From Chinchilla lanigera (lineage: Eukaryota > Chordata > Mammalia > Rodentia > Chinchillidae), in assembly GCF_000276665.1 (NCBI RefSeq), contig NW_004955438.1, positions 13,349,808 through 13,413,807 of the forward strand: a DNA stretch of 64,000 nucleotides, in the 5' to 3' direction. Position 1 is the stretch's first letter. Every line of letters begins with the position of its first letter. This document shows positions 34,718 to 43,989 of this stretch, in pieces. The position numbers and the translations under genes were made by a program. The notes under the pieces were generated by a model. It did no database searches and was not told the DNA's origin. It saw only the letters and a program-made list of their open reading frames with translations.

Positions 34718-34822
34718 TAAATTTCAAAATTTATTGCAGTAAAATACACATTGCTATTGATCTCCCTCAAAATAATTCCTGTTGCTTCAGACATGCTTAT
34801 CCATCATTCTTGGCAATGTGGC
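34718..34822 (-). mobile_element. Second, shorter mariner-like end in direct repeat
   Basis: This segment repeats the end of the preceding fragment in the same orientation: tttattgcagtaaaatacac, then ctccctcaaaataattcctg and cttatccatcattcttggca. It is a diverged partial copy about 330 bp from the matching part of the first, so the two lie head-to-tail. Confidence 0.55.
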
Positions 34823-35110
34823 TTTTACTATGATAAGATTTTCAAAATTTATACATTCACCATGCCTTTCAATCACCTCTTACGTGTACAGGTACATACA
34901 TACAAATACATGTAAAAGAGAGCTGCATTGTACTAACATAACTAAGATTGTCATTGAAATCTCTGACCTTCATACAGGTAATAATTATAATCCTAAAAAA
35001 CTAATTATAAGTTAAATACATTATAAATGAAAGTATATTCAAAAATCAACAAGGAACTGTTGTTTTTCAGTGGGATTTTACATGAATTCTGTGGTAAAAC
35101 AGAATCATCT

Positions 35111-35272
35111 TTTTTTTTTTTTTTTGGCTTTTTGAGACAGGGTCTCGCTCTGCAGTTCAGGCTGGCCTTGTGTTCACTTTGTAGCCCAAGCTGGTCTCTC
35201 AAACTTGTGAAGATCCTCCTGCCTCAGCCTCCTGAGTGCTGGGATTATAGGCATGGGCCACCACGCCCCACT
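35111..35272 (-). mobile_element. B1-type SINE with target-site duplication
   Basis: A poly-T tail is followed by tttttgagacagggtctcgc, ggctggccttgtgttcactt, ctcctgcctcagcctcctga and gccaccacgcccc. The flanking 10-mer agaatcatct occurs at 35101-35110 and 35273-35282. Little decay makes this a relatively young copy. Confidence 0.93.
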
Positions 35273-35379
35273 AGAATCATCTTTAAAAGTAAATCACCAC
35301 TCCTGCCTTTTGTCTATTGGATAGAAATTCCACAGAATACTAGCTAATTCTAGTAAGTACTTTGGATATCATTAAGTCT

Positions 35380-35475
35380 AACACCTTTTCTTTATGGATA
35401 GGAAAACTGAGGCTTAGGACTTATTCCAGGTCATACAGTAAGTTAGAGGCAGAATCAGAACTGTAGCCCACCCCC
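35380..35475 (-). mobile_element. MIR SINE fragment
   Basis: The stretch aaaactgaggcttaggactt, gtcatacagtaagttagagg and cagaatcagaactgtagccc is the reverse orientation of the MIR core. Confidence 0.65.
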
Positions 35476-36052
35476 TGACCTCTGTTAAATATTTGCTGCA
35501 AAGTCCCTAAATAAGCATGCCAGTAACCGAACAGGTAATATCTGCATTTGCTGGTAAAATCAGTCAAGAACATTTCTGGGAAACTAGACAGAGCCATAAC
35601 AAGAAAAGTAAACCTCAGACAAGTATCTTTTATGAATACAGACATAAAAATCCTTAAGAAAATACAAGCAAACTGAATCAGGCAACATATAAAAAGAATT
35701 ATATTTCATGACCACATGGTATTTATCCTAGGAATGCAAAGTTAGTTTAACATCCAAAAAATTAATCAATGTAATAAATCACACCAATAGAACAAAAAGC
35801 AAAAACCACATGATCATCTCAATAGACGCAAAAAGAACATGTGACAAGTCCAACACCCTTTCATGATAAAAAAAATCCAAACAAACTCTGAATGAAAGGA
35901 AACTTTCTCAATCTGATAAAGGGTATCTGTGCAAAACCCAGTGCTAACCTCATACTTACTGTGGAAGTCTAATGCTTTCCCCTTACGGTCAGGAACAAGA
36001 CAGGGATGTCTGTTCATAAACACTGTACTTAAGGCTCTAGCTAAGCAATTAA

Positions 36053-36112
36053 GAGGGAAGAAAAAGAAAAAGAGAAGGAAGGGAAGAAGGAAGGAAGGAG
36101 GGAGGGAGAGAA
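36053..36112 (+). repeat. Purine-rich simple repeat
   Basis: A gaag/ggaa-type run lies inside the L1: agagaaggaagggaagaagg, then aaggaaggagggagggag. It probably grew from an A-rich stretch of the L1. Confidence 0.85.
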
Positions 36113-36871
36113 CAAACCCTAAGGGGCATCCAGATTAGAAAAGGAGAAATAAAATTACCTCTATTCACAAATGATATGATCTTGTAAATACAAAATTCTA
36201 AAGCAGCCACTAAAAATCTATTAGAACTAATAAACTAGACAGCAAGATTGCAGGACATAGCTGCTCTTTAGACACTTGTAATAAACAATCTGAAAATGAA
36301 AGAAAACAATTTTTTATCAATAGCATCAAAATAAAATGGGAACAATTTCACAAAAGAAGTACAAATGTATACTACAAGACACAGCTGAAAGGAACGAAAG
36401 ATCTAAATAAATGGAAAGATACCCGTCTTGTTATCGAACACAAACAAGTACATGAAATGATGTTCAACATCATTTAAAAAGATGCAAATCAGAATCACAA
36501 CGAAATACCGCTTCATTCCCCCTAGGGCAACCAAAAGCAAAAAGACAGCCAGTAACTAGCGTTGGCCAGACTGTAGAGAAACTGAAGCCCTCGTCCATTT
36601 CTGGTGGGAATCTAAGACGGTACATGTAGTCACTTTGAAAAACAGCTTGGAAGTTTCTTACAGAGTTAAGATGGATTCCATGCGATCCAGCAATTTTACT
36701 GTTGGTAAACACCCAAGAGAAATGAAGACAGGTCCACACAAAAACTTGTCCATAAATGTGCATAGCAACAATACTCACACAGGCAAAAAAGTAGAAACAA
36801 TACAAGTCTCAATCAACTGAAAAACAGAAAAGTAAAATACAGTATACTTAATACAATGAAATACAATTAAT

Positions 36872-37028
36872 GAGCGGGTCATGGTGGCATATGTCTGAAA
36901 TCGCAGCACCTGGAAGCCCCAGGCAGGAGGATTGCTATGTGCTCGAGACCAGCCTGGGATACACAGTAAGTCTGAGTCCAGCCTGAACTACATAGCAAGA
37001 ACCTGTCTCAAAAAAAGAAAAAAAAAGT
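36872..37028 (+). mobile_element. B1-type SINE
   Basis: The copy has gcgggtcatggtggcatatg, aggcaggaggattgctatgt, gctcgagaccagcctgggat and a tail after ctgtctcaaaaaaag. It lies in the L1 3' region. Confidence 0.9.
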
Positions 37029-37058
37029 AATTGGTCAGCCACAGAAAGTGAAGTGTCG

Positions 37059-37222
37059 CCAGGCGTGGTGGTGGCACATGCCTGCAATCCCAGCACTTGG
37101 GAGGTTGAGGCAGGAGGAGAGTTGTAAGTTTGAGACCAGCCTGGGCTACAAAGTGCACTGAAGGCCAACCTAAACTGCACAGCGAGACCCTATCTCAAAA
37201 AGACACGCACACACACAAAAAA
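37059..37222 (+). mobile_element. B1-type SINE
   Basis: The copy has gccaggcgtggtggtggcac, cctgcaatcccagcacttgg and agaccagcctgggctacaaa, ending in ctatctcaaaaagacacgca. A short direct repeat, tgaagtgt, flanks the body and tail. It lies only 30 bp from the preceding B1 in the same orientation. Confidence 0.92.
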
Positions 37223-37604
37223 CAACTGAAAAAAAAGAAAATGAAGTGTTAATACATGCTACAACATGGACGAACCTTGAAAACACAATGTTTATGAAGG
37301 AAGTCAATTGCAAAAGACCACAATTACATAATCATATTATGATAAAATTCCACAGTAGACAAAATACAGAAAATAGATAAGTAGTTGCCTAGGGCTGGAG
37401 AAGTGTAGTGCAAATGTAGAGTGACTGATGTAAATTGTTGTGTGGTTTCTTTTCATTGTGTTGGAAATGTTCTAAAATGACACTGTAGTGACAGGTGTAT
37501 ATCTCTATAACTATACTAAAAATTATTTAATTGTACACTTAAAACAAGAAGACTGTACAGTACTTAAAATATATTTCAATAAAGCTGTTTAATAAAAAAG
37601 ACAT

Positions 37605-37960
37605 ATGAAGCTCGCTTCCACCTTGCTGTCTCTCTTGGGTCCCTTATTCTGGGAGAAGCTAGCTGCTGTGCCATGAGGACACTCAGGCAGCTTTATGAAT
37701 AGGTACACATGGCAGGAACTCAACATTCTGCCAAAATCATGTGAGTGAGCCATCATGGAAGGAGAACCACCAGCTCCGGGCAAGTCTTCAAGTGCCGGAA
37801 GTCCTGGCCAATGTCTTTGACTACAATCTCACAACTGACCAGAGTCAGAACCATCAAGCTAAGCAATTCCCAAACTCCTGATCCATAGAAATCATGGTGC
37901 CTTACGCCATTAGGGTTCACAGCAATCTGTTACATCACAATAGAGAATCTTTGTCAACCT
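37605..37960 (+). mobile_element. MLT1-like LTR
   Basis: The stretch has agctagctgctgtgccatga, gagtgagccatcatggaagg, ctccgggcaagtcttcaagt, accatcaagctaagcaattc and aatctgttacatcacaatag. This is the MLT1 LTR order in plus orientation. It starts right after the L1 end. Confidence 0.7.
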
Positions 37961-37964
37961 TTCC

Positions 37965-38585
37965 TTAGTGTTAAACTCTCACTCCTGAAGACAGGAATCT
38001 GAAACTTCCTAGCAACGTTTCTTCCTCCAAGAGTTTAGTTCATCCCCATCTGTAGTGGCTGTCATGTTAGCAGAATATGGTCCCACCCTGGCCTTAAATG
38101 AGTGAACCACAAATGGACTCCTAACCAAAGCCACGCCAATTAAGTACTTCCCTGAGATTTTTACAACTGAGACTGAGATATCTGTAACTGAGCAGTGTCT
38201 TCCCTGAGTGTCGACCTGAAGCTGCAAGTTGTAAAACTTGGAAGCTGTGAGCAGCATGATCTTTCCCATGAGTAAAAAGCTGGAGAGCAGTGGAGAAGAA
38301 TGAAGCCATCACAAGAGATAGGCAGAGGTTCAAGACAGAGTACAGACAAGGTCAGTCTCTAATTCCAGTGATTCCTGACGCAGCTCTGTCCTTCCAGTGG
38401 AGACACCATATATGTCTTGCAACCTCAGCATCTAAAGCAACAGCCAGTACACAAGAACTAATAAAATATGTATTGAACAAATTGATAAGATAACCCAACA
38501 TCCTTTCAATAAAAGCACATTTTATCATTGCTGCTCAACACATTAATTTATTTAAAAGTTAAGACCTGATCTCTCTTTTACATAC
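37965..38585. other. Intronic sequence, no recognised feature
   Basis: Several overlapping short open frames on both strands at 38009-38493 carry no protein signature. The composition is like an old LTR but I cannot assign it. Confidence 0.4.
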
Positions 38586-38589
38586 ACCC

Positions 38590-38998
38590 TGTTATGGTTT
38601 GTGTCTAGATGTCCCCTCAAAGCCTCATGTAGTCATAGGGCTTTTCAGAGGTGGCTGAATCTAGAGTGTGTGATGCTGGGATTAAGGGTGTATGATTAGT
38701 AAATCAGACCACTGATTGGTCTGGCATAGTTCTGGCTGGAATTAAGAGTATGAGTGCTACACCCACCTGTAGGGCAGGTAGCCTGCATACAATATTAGGG
38801 ACAGTAACAGTCTTTATCTTTTTCCCTGGTTGCTTGCTGTCTTTCACCACCATGAACTATTGCCCCTCTGCCATGCCAGCCTGCCTTGAAGCCAGCTGAC
38901 TATGGACTAAAACGTCTACAAAACTGTGAGCTAAATAAACCTTTCCCCTTTTAACTTTGGGTGTCAGGTATTTTGTCTCAGCAGTGACATATATTACA
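38590..38998 (+). mobile_element. ERVL-MaLR-type solo LTR
   Basis: It starts tgttatggtttgtgtctaga and includes the shared ccaatcagtgg-complement (gaccactgattggtctggc), gccagctgactatggactaa and ggtattttgtctcagcagtg. The last bases have diverged, so the right edge is approximate. Confidence 0.82.
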
Positions 38999-39264
38999 CT
39001 TATGACAATACATATATCCTAGTTATAGATTTCTGTGGCCTCTTCCCCTACTGTCAAAGAGCATAACATTATCTTAAGTCACTGTTCATCACCATTAATC
39101 CCACCTAGGCTAAAAAATACAAACTGCACAAAAAACTTAGGTTTAAACTGATCTGCTTGATCCTAATACCCTGCATTCTTTAGCTTTTATAGTCACTGTC
39201 ATCAATTTATCAACCACCTAAAGTCTGAACACACAATTAACTCGCAGACTTGCTCCTGTTTTCA

Positions 39265-39510
39265 TCTATTCAATAAATTCCTGCAACAAATACTTGAGTG
39301 CCTACTATTTGCCAGAGGCTACAAAGGACATGGTGTCTGCACTCAAAGACCTTACAGTCTAACACAGACAAATAGATTATTATAGTACTGTATTAAATGT
39401 TACTAAAGAGATATGCATGGGCTGCTAAGCAGCAGCAAGAATTATAGGGCATTTATACTCTGTTTGAGGAGGCAGGACAAATACAGCGAAAGATAATACA
39501 GTATCCAGGC
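39265..39510 (-). mobile_element. L2-like LINE fragment
   Basis: The stretch ctattcaataaattcctgca, gagtgcctactatttgccag and aagaccttacagtctaacac fits the reverse orientation of the L2-like element described at 43990-45510. Confidence 0.5.
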
Positions 39511-39589
39511 AATGTGACATAGGCTAACAGTCAAATGAGTAATTTATTTTCCAAATTATACTAAATTAATTTGTACATTTTACAATAAG

Positions 39590-39800
39590 ATACTGTTATG
39601 GACTTATTTCTAGATTTACATTCAGCAAACACTTCCTGAGTACCTAATATGTGTCAAGCAACCCTGCTTGGCATTTTTCCAACAGTGTCTTGTTCAAGTC
39701 TCACATTTGGTAGATAAAAAGAAGTGAGTCTGAAAGAATTGACACTGACTTGTCTGCAAGCCTACATAGCTAGTAAGTGGCAGACCTGAGATTTATTATT
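39590..39800 (-). mobile_element. MIR or L2-type fragment
   Basis: The stretch ends with acatagctagtaagtggcag and acctgag, the usual reverse MIR/L2 signature. It begins with gagtacctaatatgtgtcaa. I cannot separate MIR from L2 here. Confidence 0.5.
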
Positions 39801-39809
39801 GTCTTCCAA

Positions 39810-41480
39810 GTCCATTTCAGGTATGCCATGTCATTTGAATGATACAAGTGGAACAATTTCCACATTCTTATACTGACTTTTATTCCTTTTTCATTCATCC
39901 TACACATACAATACAGTGCTATGAACAAATGGGTAATCAGCAACTACCAACCTGATATGACCGTATGCCTGTCCAAATTTTGAGAAGGCATCATATCAGG
40001 TCAAATTATTCTGGTGCCTATGTGCTGAGGGGAGTTAAGTTGACTAATGATGAGTGACTTTTTCAAGCTGTATTTTAACTGTGTTTTTAACCACTATATC
40101 CGATCAGTTGCTCTAGTATTCAGCAATATATCAAAAATGAGTGTTCATTTCCTTTGACAGTTAACAGTACTAATGAATTCAGTATAATCTCATCATCCAC
40201 CAGAAAAATTTCTAAAACGCAAACTTGAAGCAGATGATTCACAGTTAGTAGAGAAGGGAAAATAAAGCAGTACTCATTGTTTTCTACAAAACTAGCATTG
40301 TTTGCAAAATCCAGAAACTGAGCAGAGTTCGTTGACTACTAATCGACCAGTAGGTTGTTCCTTGGTCATTCAGCAAAAATTGCGGGGTGCACCATGGTCA
40401 ATAGCTGAAGAACAGGCAACTTCAAGTAGCTTCTGCCTTACTGTACAATTCTACAGATATAAAGCAGTAAGATAGGGAATCATTATGTAAGACAGAGAAA
40501 ACATTCAGAATCTTCACATCAGAAAGCAATGCGCCTGGTGCAAACTGGCTATTAATACCGAATAAATGTACACTCAGTAAATGACTTAATAGCCTTTTGA
40601 GAACAGTAGCAAGAGAAAAAAAACCTCACCAAACCTAAAAGGATTATGTTAGGAACTCAGAAATATTATGGAGTAATTGGATTAAGATGTATAACGATTC
40701 AGAAGACCAAAAGCACAATGTTTAATTAAGTAAGCATGAATTTGACGCCTCCCTTATATTAACTCACCACAAGTGGAATGCTAATCATCAATCTCATTAG
40801 AAATAACAAAAACTAAAAGAACTGTCCAACAGTGCTAACTTTAGGATCTGATCAAAATAGAAACAAGGTGTACTACGTGTACACCTGAAACCTCCTATTT
40901 AAGCTTCTACACAATACATGAATATTTCAATATGCCAAAGACACAGGGTCAAAAATCTTAAAACAGTTACAATATTTAATGATAATACCGAACGACTCGT
41001 TAAAATGTATTATCCATTCAGAACTGAAAAAGTATTTCGGATAGGACACTGGGCTCCCTAAATATAAACCCAAACTGAATCCACTGGTCCAGACAGGCAT
41101 TTTCCAAAATGAACCACCTGGACTTACACAACGCAAAAGTAATTTAACAAGTATAAAGCTTAGAATAACTCTAGTGATCTCAAACACTAGAACGTAAGCG
41201 CTTAAACTTGTTAGTCCCTTGTACTTAAGAGCTTTAAATTTATAGCGCCTGCATGTCAACAGATCTCTGAAAGAAATTCAAGGCCAAGTGTAGTATTTCG
41301 TGATAATCGCAAATAAAAGCACTCGGTCCCGAGAGCCCGCAGAGCCTCTTTATCTCACCAGACTGAACTCGTTAAAAGCCTGGGGCAAAATCTCCTATTA
41401 CCTATCACCCGATCACACTTCCTTAGGGGCCAGTTCCCTAAACCCCACTGGGACCACCTCAAGGGGAGCAGGAGGGTGAA
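39810..41480. other. Promoter-proximal intron sequence, no recognised repeat
   Basis: About 1.7 kb next to the CpG island carries no transposon I recognise. That is unusual for this window and may reflect constraint near a promoter. The minus-strand open frame at 40927-41259 has no family signature. Confidence 0.45.
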
Positions 41481-41481
41481 A

Positions 41482-41488
41482 TGAGTCA
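41482..41488. promoter_or_regulatory. AP-1-type motif TGAGTCA
   Basis: The exact 7-mer tgagtca lies about 370 bases inside the inferred intron from the exon 1 donor. A perfect motif by itself is weak evidence, but it lies at the edge of the CpG island. Confidence 0.35.
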
Positions 41489-41654
41489 CGCTCCAAAACA
41501 AAGCGCCGCTCACCTCGCACAGAGGAAGGCGCACCTTTCGCCCTGACAGGATGCAGTGACAGATGTGTCACCTGTGCGGGGAAGGGGGAGCGGAGGCATC
41601 CCCGTGACCGCCGCGGCTTCCCGGGCTCCAGGAAACTTTCGGCCCCCTCTCTCC

Positions 41655-41776
41655 NNNNNNNNNNNNNNNNNNNNNNNNNNNNNNNNNNNNNNNNNNNNNN
41701 NNNNNNNNNNNNNNNNNNNNNNNNNNNNNNNNNNNNNNNNNNNNNNNNNNNNNNNNNNNNNNNNNNNNNNNNNNNN
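41655..41776. other. Assembly gap, 122 N
   Basis: An unbroken run of N occupies a very G+C-rich part of the CpG island, inside the inferred intron 1 and 76 bases past the exon 1 donor. Whether 122 is a measured or an estimated length cannot be told. Any translation across this gap is meaningless. Confidence 0.99.
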
Positions 41777-41852
41777 CCGTCCGCCAGCCCCCCGTGCCCT
41801 CAGGGCGCGCCCCCGTGCCCGGGCCCGGCCGGCAGAGGGCGGGGCCGCTCAC

Positions 41853-41961
41853 CGGTCCGCAGCTCGTGCTTGACAGTAAGGAGCTGCTCGCCGCTGTCGC
41901 CGCCGTCCCCGCTGGTCCCCACGTCGCCGCTGCCGCTGCTGCTGCCGCCCTTCTCCTCCAT
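41853..41961 (-). CDS. RPS6KA5: RPS6KA5 (MSK1) coding exon 1, residues 1-36
   Basis: This exon encodes the N-terminal tail of ribosomal protein S6 kinase alpha-5 (MSK1), a nuclear kinase with two kinase domains. It acts downstream of ERK and p38 and phosphorylates CREB and histone H3. The start codon at 41961 has a strong context (A at -3, G at +4). The translation begins MEEKGGSSSGSGDVGTSG and ends EQLLTVKHELRT. That end is the same as the human protein as I recall it, which begins MEEEGGSSGG. The exon is 109 nt, or 36 codons plus one base, and stops at ACC G followed by the donor GTGAGC. In human the split codon gives the alanine that begins ANLTGH. The Ser/Gly-rich part is about two residues longer than in human. 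Neither kinase domain lies in this exon. The next exon was not found in the window. Confidence 0.93.
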
Positions 41962-42262
41962 CTTCTCCCTTTTTGCGATCCCGCGGGTCGCTCCGAGGGG
42001 AACCCGGGAGACAGCGGACGCCCGTCACCTCACAGTCCCTGCCGCAGCCCCAGAAGCCCGGGTGCGGCGGCTCCACAACTCGGACGCAGAGACGAGTCGC
42101 TTTCCCGCTCTGGCCGCACTGCTCGCTCCTCCGCCTCCTCCCCCTTCGGCGGGCACCGCTAGTACCGCGCAACCAAGCCGCCCCCTGCTCCTCCGCCTCC
42201 TCCTCCAGGCCGCTCCGCCTACAGCCAGCAAGGTAGAGGAACCATTCTAGCGGCCATCGTTC

Positions 42263-42606
42263 ATTGGGCGCAGGGCGCGCGCGTGTCTGCCTTTGCCGGC
42301 CCCTATTGGACAATGTGTTCTGACGTTTCACGAGCCGCCCCGCCCCACTCCTCAAATTGTTGTTGCTTGGCGGGGAGGCAGGAGAGGGAGGAGCGCGGCC
42401 ACTCCGATTGGTGAGAATCAAGGTTCTACCCCGCCTCCTCCCTTTAATGCGCACGCGCAGTCACGGCCTTCCCTTACTGACCTCCGTAGAAGGGTCACAC
42501 CACTTATTCCCCGGCTTCGATCTGTTAGTAAACAGTATCTAGTAGTCAGGAGGCGCTCGGGATCTGTGATTGGTTACTGCTGAAAGAGGCGGGGAGGGAT
42601 GATTGG
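42263..42606 (-). promoter_or_regulatory. Cluster of five CCAAT boxes in one orientation
   Basis: ATTGG on the plus strand (CCAAT on the minus strand) occurs at 42263-42267, 42305-42309, 42407-42411, 42569-42573 and 42602-42606. Repeated CCAAT boxes are classical NF-Y sites and are common in bidirectional TATA-less promoters. All lie upstream of the RPS6KA5 start codon. A CRE-like tgacgttt lies at 42321-42328 between two of them. Occupancy is inferred. Confidence 0.6.
42448..42459. promoter_or_regulatory. Palindromic NRF1-type site
   Basis: The 12-mer tgcgcacgcgca fits the known NRF1 consensus YGCGCAYGCGCR exactly. NRF1 sites favour CpG-island and bidirectional promoters, which agrees with the position here. 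Binding itself is not shown. Confidence 0.6.
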
Positions 42607-43560
42607 ATCCTGTGGTCTGCCGATCACCATAGACAGAGGAGGGACCTGGAGATGCGCTTGTCACCCACGTGTTTTTGCAATCAAATCCGAGGGTCCCCGG
42701 CAGCGAGCCACAGGTGTATGACCGCCTGAGGACTGAGGGCTGAGAGCGGAATGCCTTAAAAAAGGTGTTACTCGCTCTAGTCAGCCCTAAGCAAGTAAAG
42801 CGGACCTTGTGCTTAACTATAGATCATTTCTAGGTATCACAAAAGTGCACAGTCCCTGCTCCTCGTGATTAATTTTGAAAAACTAAAATTTTTAAACCAC
42901 TCTTCCTGGGCGCCGAAAAGAGGCAGAGGTTAATAAATAGAATACAACACAAGCAACTTTCAGGGAGACGTGAGAAACCGGCAGCCCATGTGTAAACACA
43001 GGAAACTATAAAGCAGAATTCGAAATAATAGAGTACGGTTAAAGTGGCACAAAGACAGTATTCTCGGGGAATGAGGCAGTCGAGATAACCAACTAAAAGA
43101 TGGGTAAGGCAGAAACACCAGATATTTCATGCAGAGCTGATAACTAAGCATAGGCCTAGAGGGGAGAAGGCAGGGGTTTTGAAGTGATTGATAAAGCTGG
43201 ATGAAGTATGATGTAAGAGAAAAGGCTGAAAAGCAAGGCATAGTAAGGTAGTGGAGAACCTAGAGCGCTATGCTAAACTATAGATTTTATTTAGTATGCA
43301 AGGGGAAGTCTCAAATAGTTACGGCTATAAAGCTGTTCTCCTGGGAGTTAGCTTTGATTATAGAGAGAAGAATAGACTGAAAGGAAGAACAGAACGAGAG
43401 CAGGCAAAGAAGACTGTTGCAAGGATAGAAGGAGTAGGGTCTGATATCCTGTAGCAGAAGTGAGAGTGGGGTAAGGAAAGGCTTGATGCACATTTGGACA
43501 TAATTTTCGTAAAAGTGATCTTTTCAACTAAGTATTGATTAGATTGGGGATCGCAAGTGT
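42480..43560. other. Upstream flank of RPS6KA5, no recognised repeat; possible DGLUCY 5' region
   Basis: If the human gene order is conserved, a non-coding first exon of DGLUCY should begin here or within the island. Candidate donors such as caaggtagag near 42230 exist, but I cannot choose among them. No coding exon is visible. Confidence 0.4.
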
Positions 43561-43564
43561 ATTT

Positions 43565-43855
43565 TCTTGTAAAGGCTAGGTAGTGAGTATTTTAGGCTTT
43601 GTGGGCCTTATGTTCTCATTTATGACTCCACCACTTAGCTGGAAAACAGTCATAGACAATAAAACAGCTGTGTTCCAGTAACACTTTTATGGACATAGAA
43701 ACTTGAATTTCACATTTTCACATGTCTCAGTGTATTATTATTTTAATTCTTTTTTCAGTCATTTCAAAACATAAAAAAAATTCTTAGCTCATGGGACATT
43801 AAAGAACAGGCAATGAGCCAATTTGGCCTCCAGGCCATAGTTTGCACACTCCTAA
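43565..43855 (-). mobile_element. hAT-Charlie-type non-autonomous DNA element
   Basis: The order ttaggctttgtgggcctta, agtcatagacaataaaacag, gctgtgttccagtaacactt, then ggcctccaggccatagtttg and cacactcc matches a mammalian hAT MITE read in reverse. A related copy in the opposite orientation is at 56936-57315. Confidence 0.65.
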
Positions 43856-43989
43856 GTTAGATTGCGAAGAAAGAGAAAGCACAGAAGTGTTCGAAGCCCT
43901 TTCAGGATGCTGTCACAGCTCCCTGGTTTTACCTGCCTGGAACATTTAGCACATTGCCTACTCACTCGTGCTATTTGGAGCCAGGCAAT

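Larger units (their letters stand above)
35630..37600 (+). mobile_element. Old L1 LINE: ORF2 fragments and 3' UTR, with two B1 insertions
   Basis: Bases 35640-36050 match the L1 ORF2 reverse transcriptase region at DNA level (ggaatgcaaagttagtttaa, catgatcatctcaatagacg). Bases 36150-36425 continue ORF2. Near 36425-36440 sequence is missing and the next block starts at the ORF2 3' part (gatgcaaatcagaatcacaa, tctggtgggaatctaagac). The 3' UTR resumes after two B1s at 37225 and ends near 37600 with caataaagctgtttaat. Many stops are present. It is older than the L1 at 26619. Confidence 0.8.
1..41852 (-). other. RPS6KA5: Probable RPS6KA5 intron 1, 5' portion (runs off the window)
   Basis: This stretch lies directly downstream, on the minus strand, of the splice donor that closes RPS6KA5 exon 1. 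It is therefore inferred to be intron 1. A long first intron fits the large size of this gene in other mammals. I looked for the next expected coding segment, which begins the N-terminal kinase domain with NLTGHAEKVGIENFELL-like residues, and did not recognise it. The search was by eye and a short exon could be missed. What I can see is interspersed repeats, itemised below, separated by A+T-rich sequence without features. Confidence 0.7.
41490..42480. promoter_or_regulatory. CpG-island promoter of RPS6KA5, probably bidirectional
   Basis: The sequence changes abruptly to high G+C with frequent CpG (for example gcgcgcgcgtg near 42275) and contains RPS6KA5 exon 1. GC-box-like runs (ccgccccgccccac near 42337, ccccgcctcc near 42430) are present, and no TATA box is evident near the exon. 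In human, DGLUCY begins head-to-head with RPS6KA5, so a shared promoter is expected here. The exact start sites cannot be read from the sequence. A 122-base assembly gap lies inside. Confidence 0.85.

Noticed and set aside
1..41852. RPS6KA5 exon 2
   Set aside because: I scanned by eye for the expected NLTGHAEKVGIENFELL-type segment on the minus strand and did not see it. It may lie outside the window.
41556..41873. Plus-strand open frame with X residues
   Set aside because: It runs across the N gap, so its middle is not sequence. The rest is island-composition artefact.
41794..42250. Plus-strand Pro/Ala/Ser-rich frames
   Set aside because: They are antisense to RPS6KA5 exon 1 and its 5' UTR, low complexity and match no known protein.
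41849..42454. 201-codon minus-strand open frame, Arg-rich
   Set aside because: It is an alternate frame of the G+C-rich island. It is out of frame with the RPS6KA5 start at 41961 and is typical of CpG-island composition.
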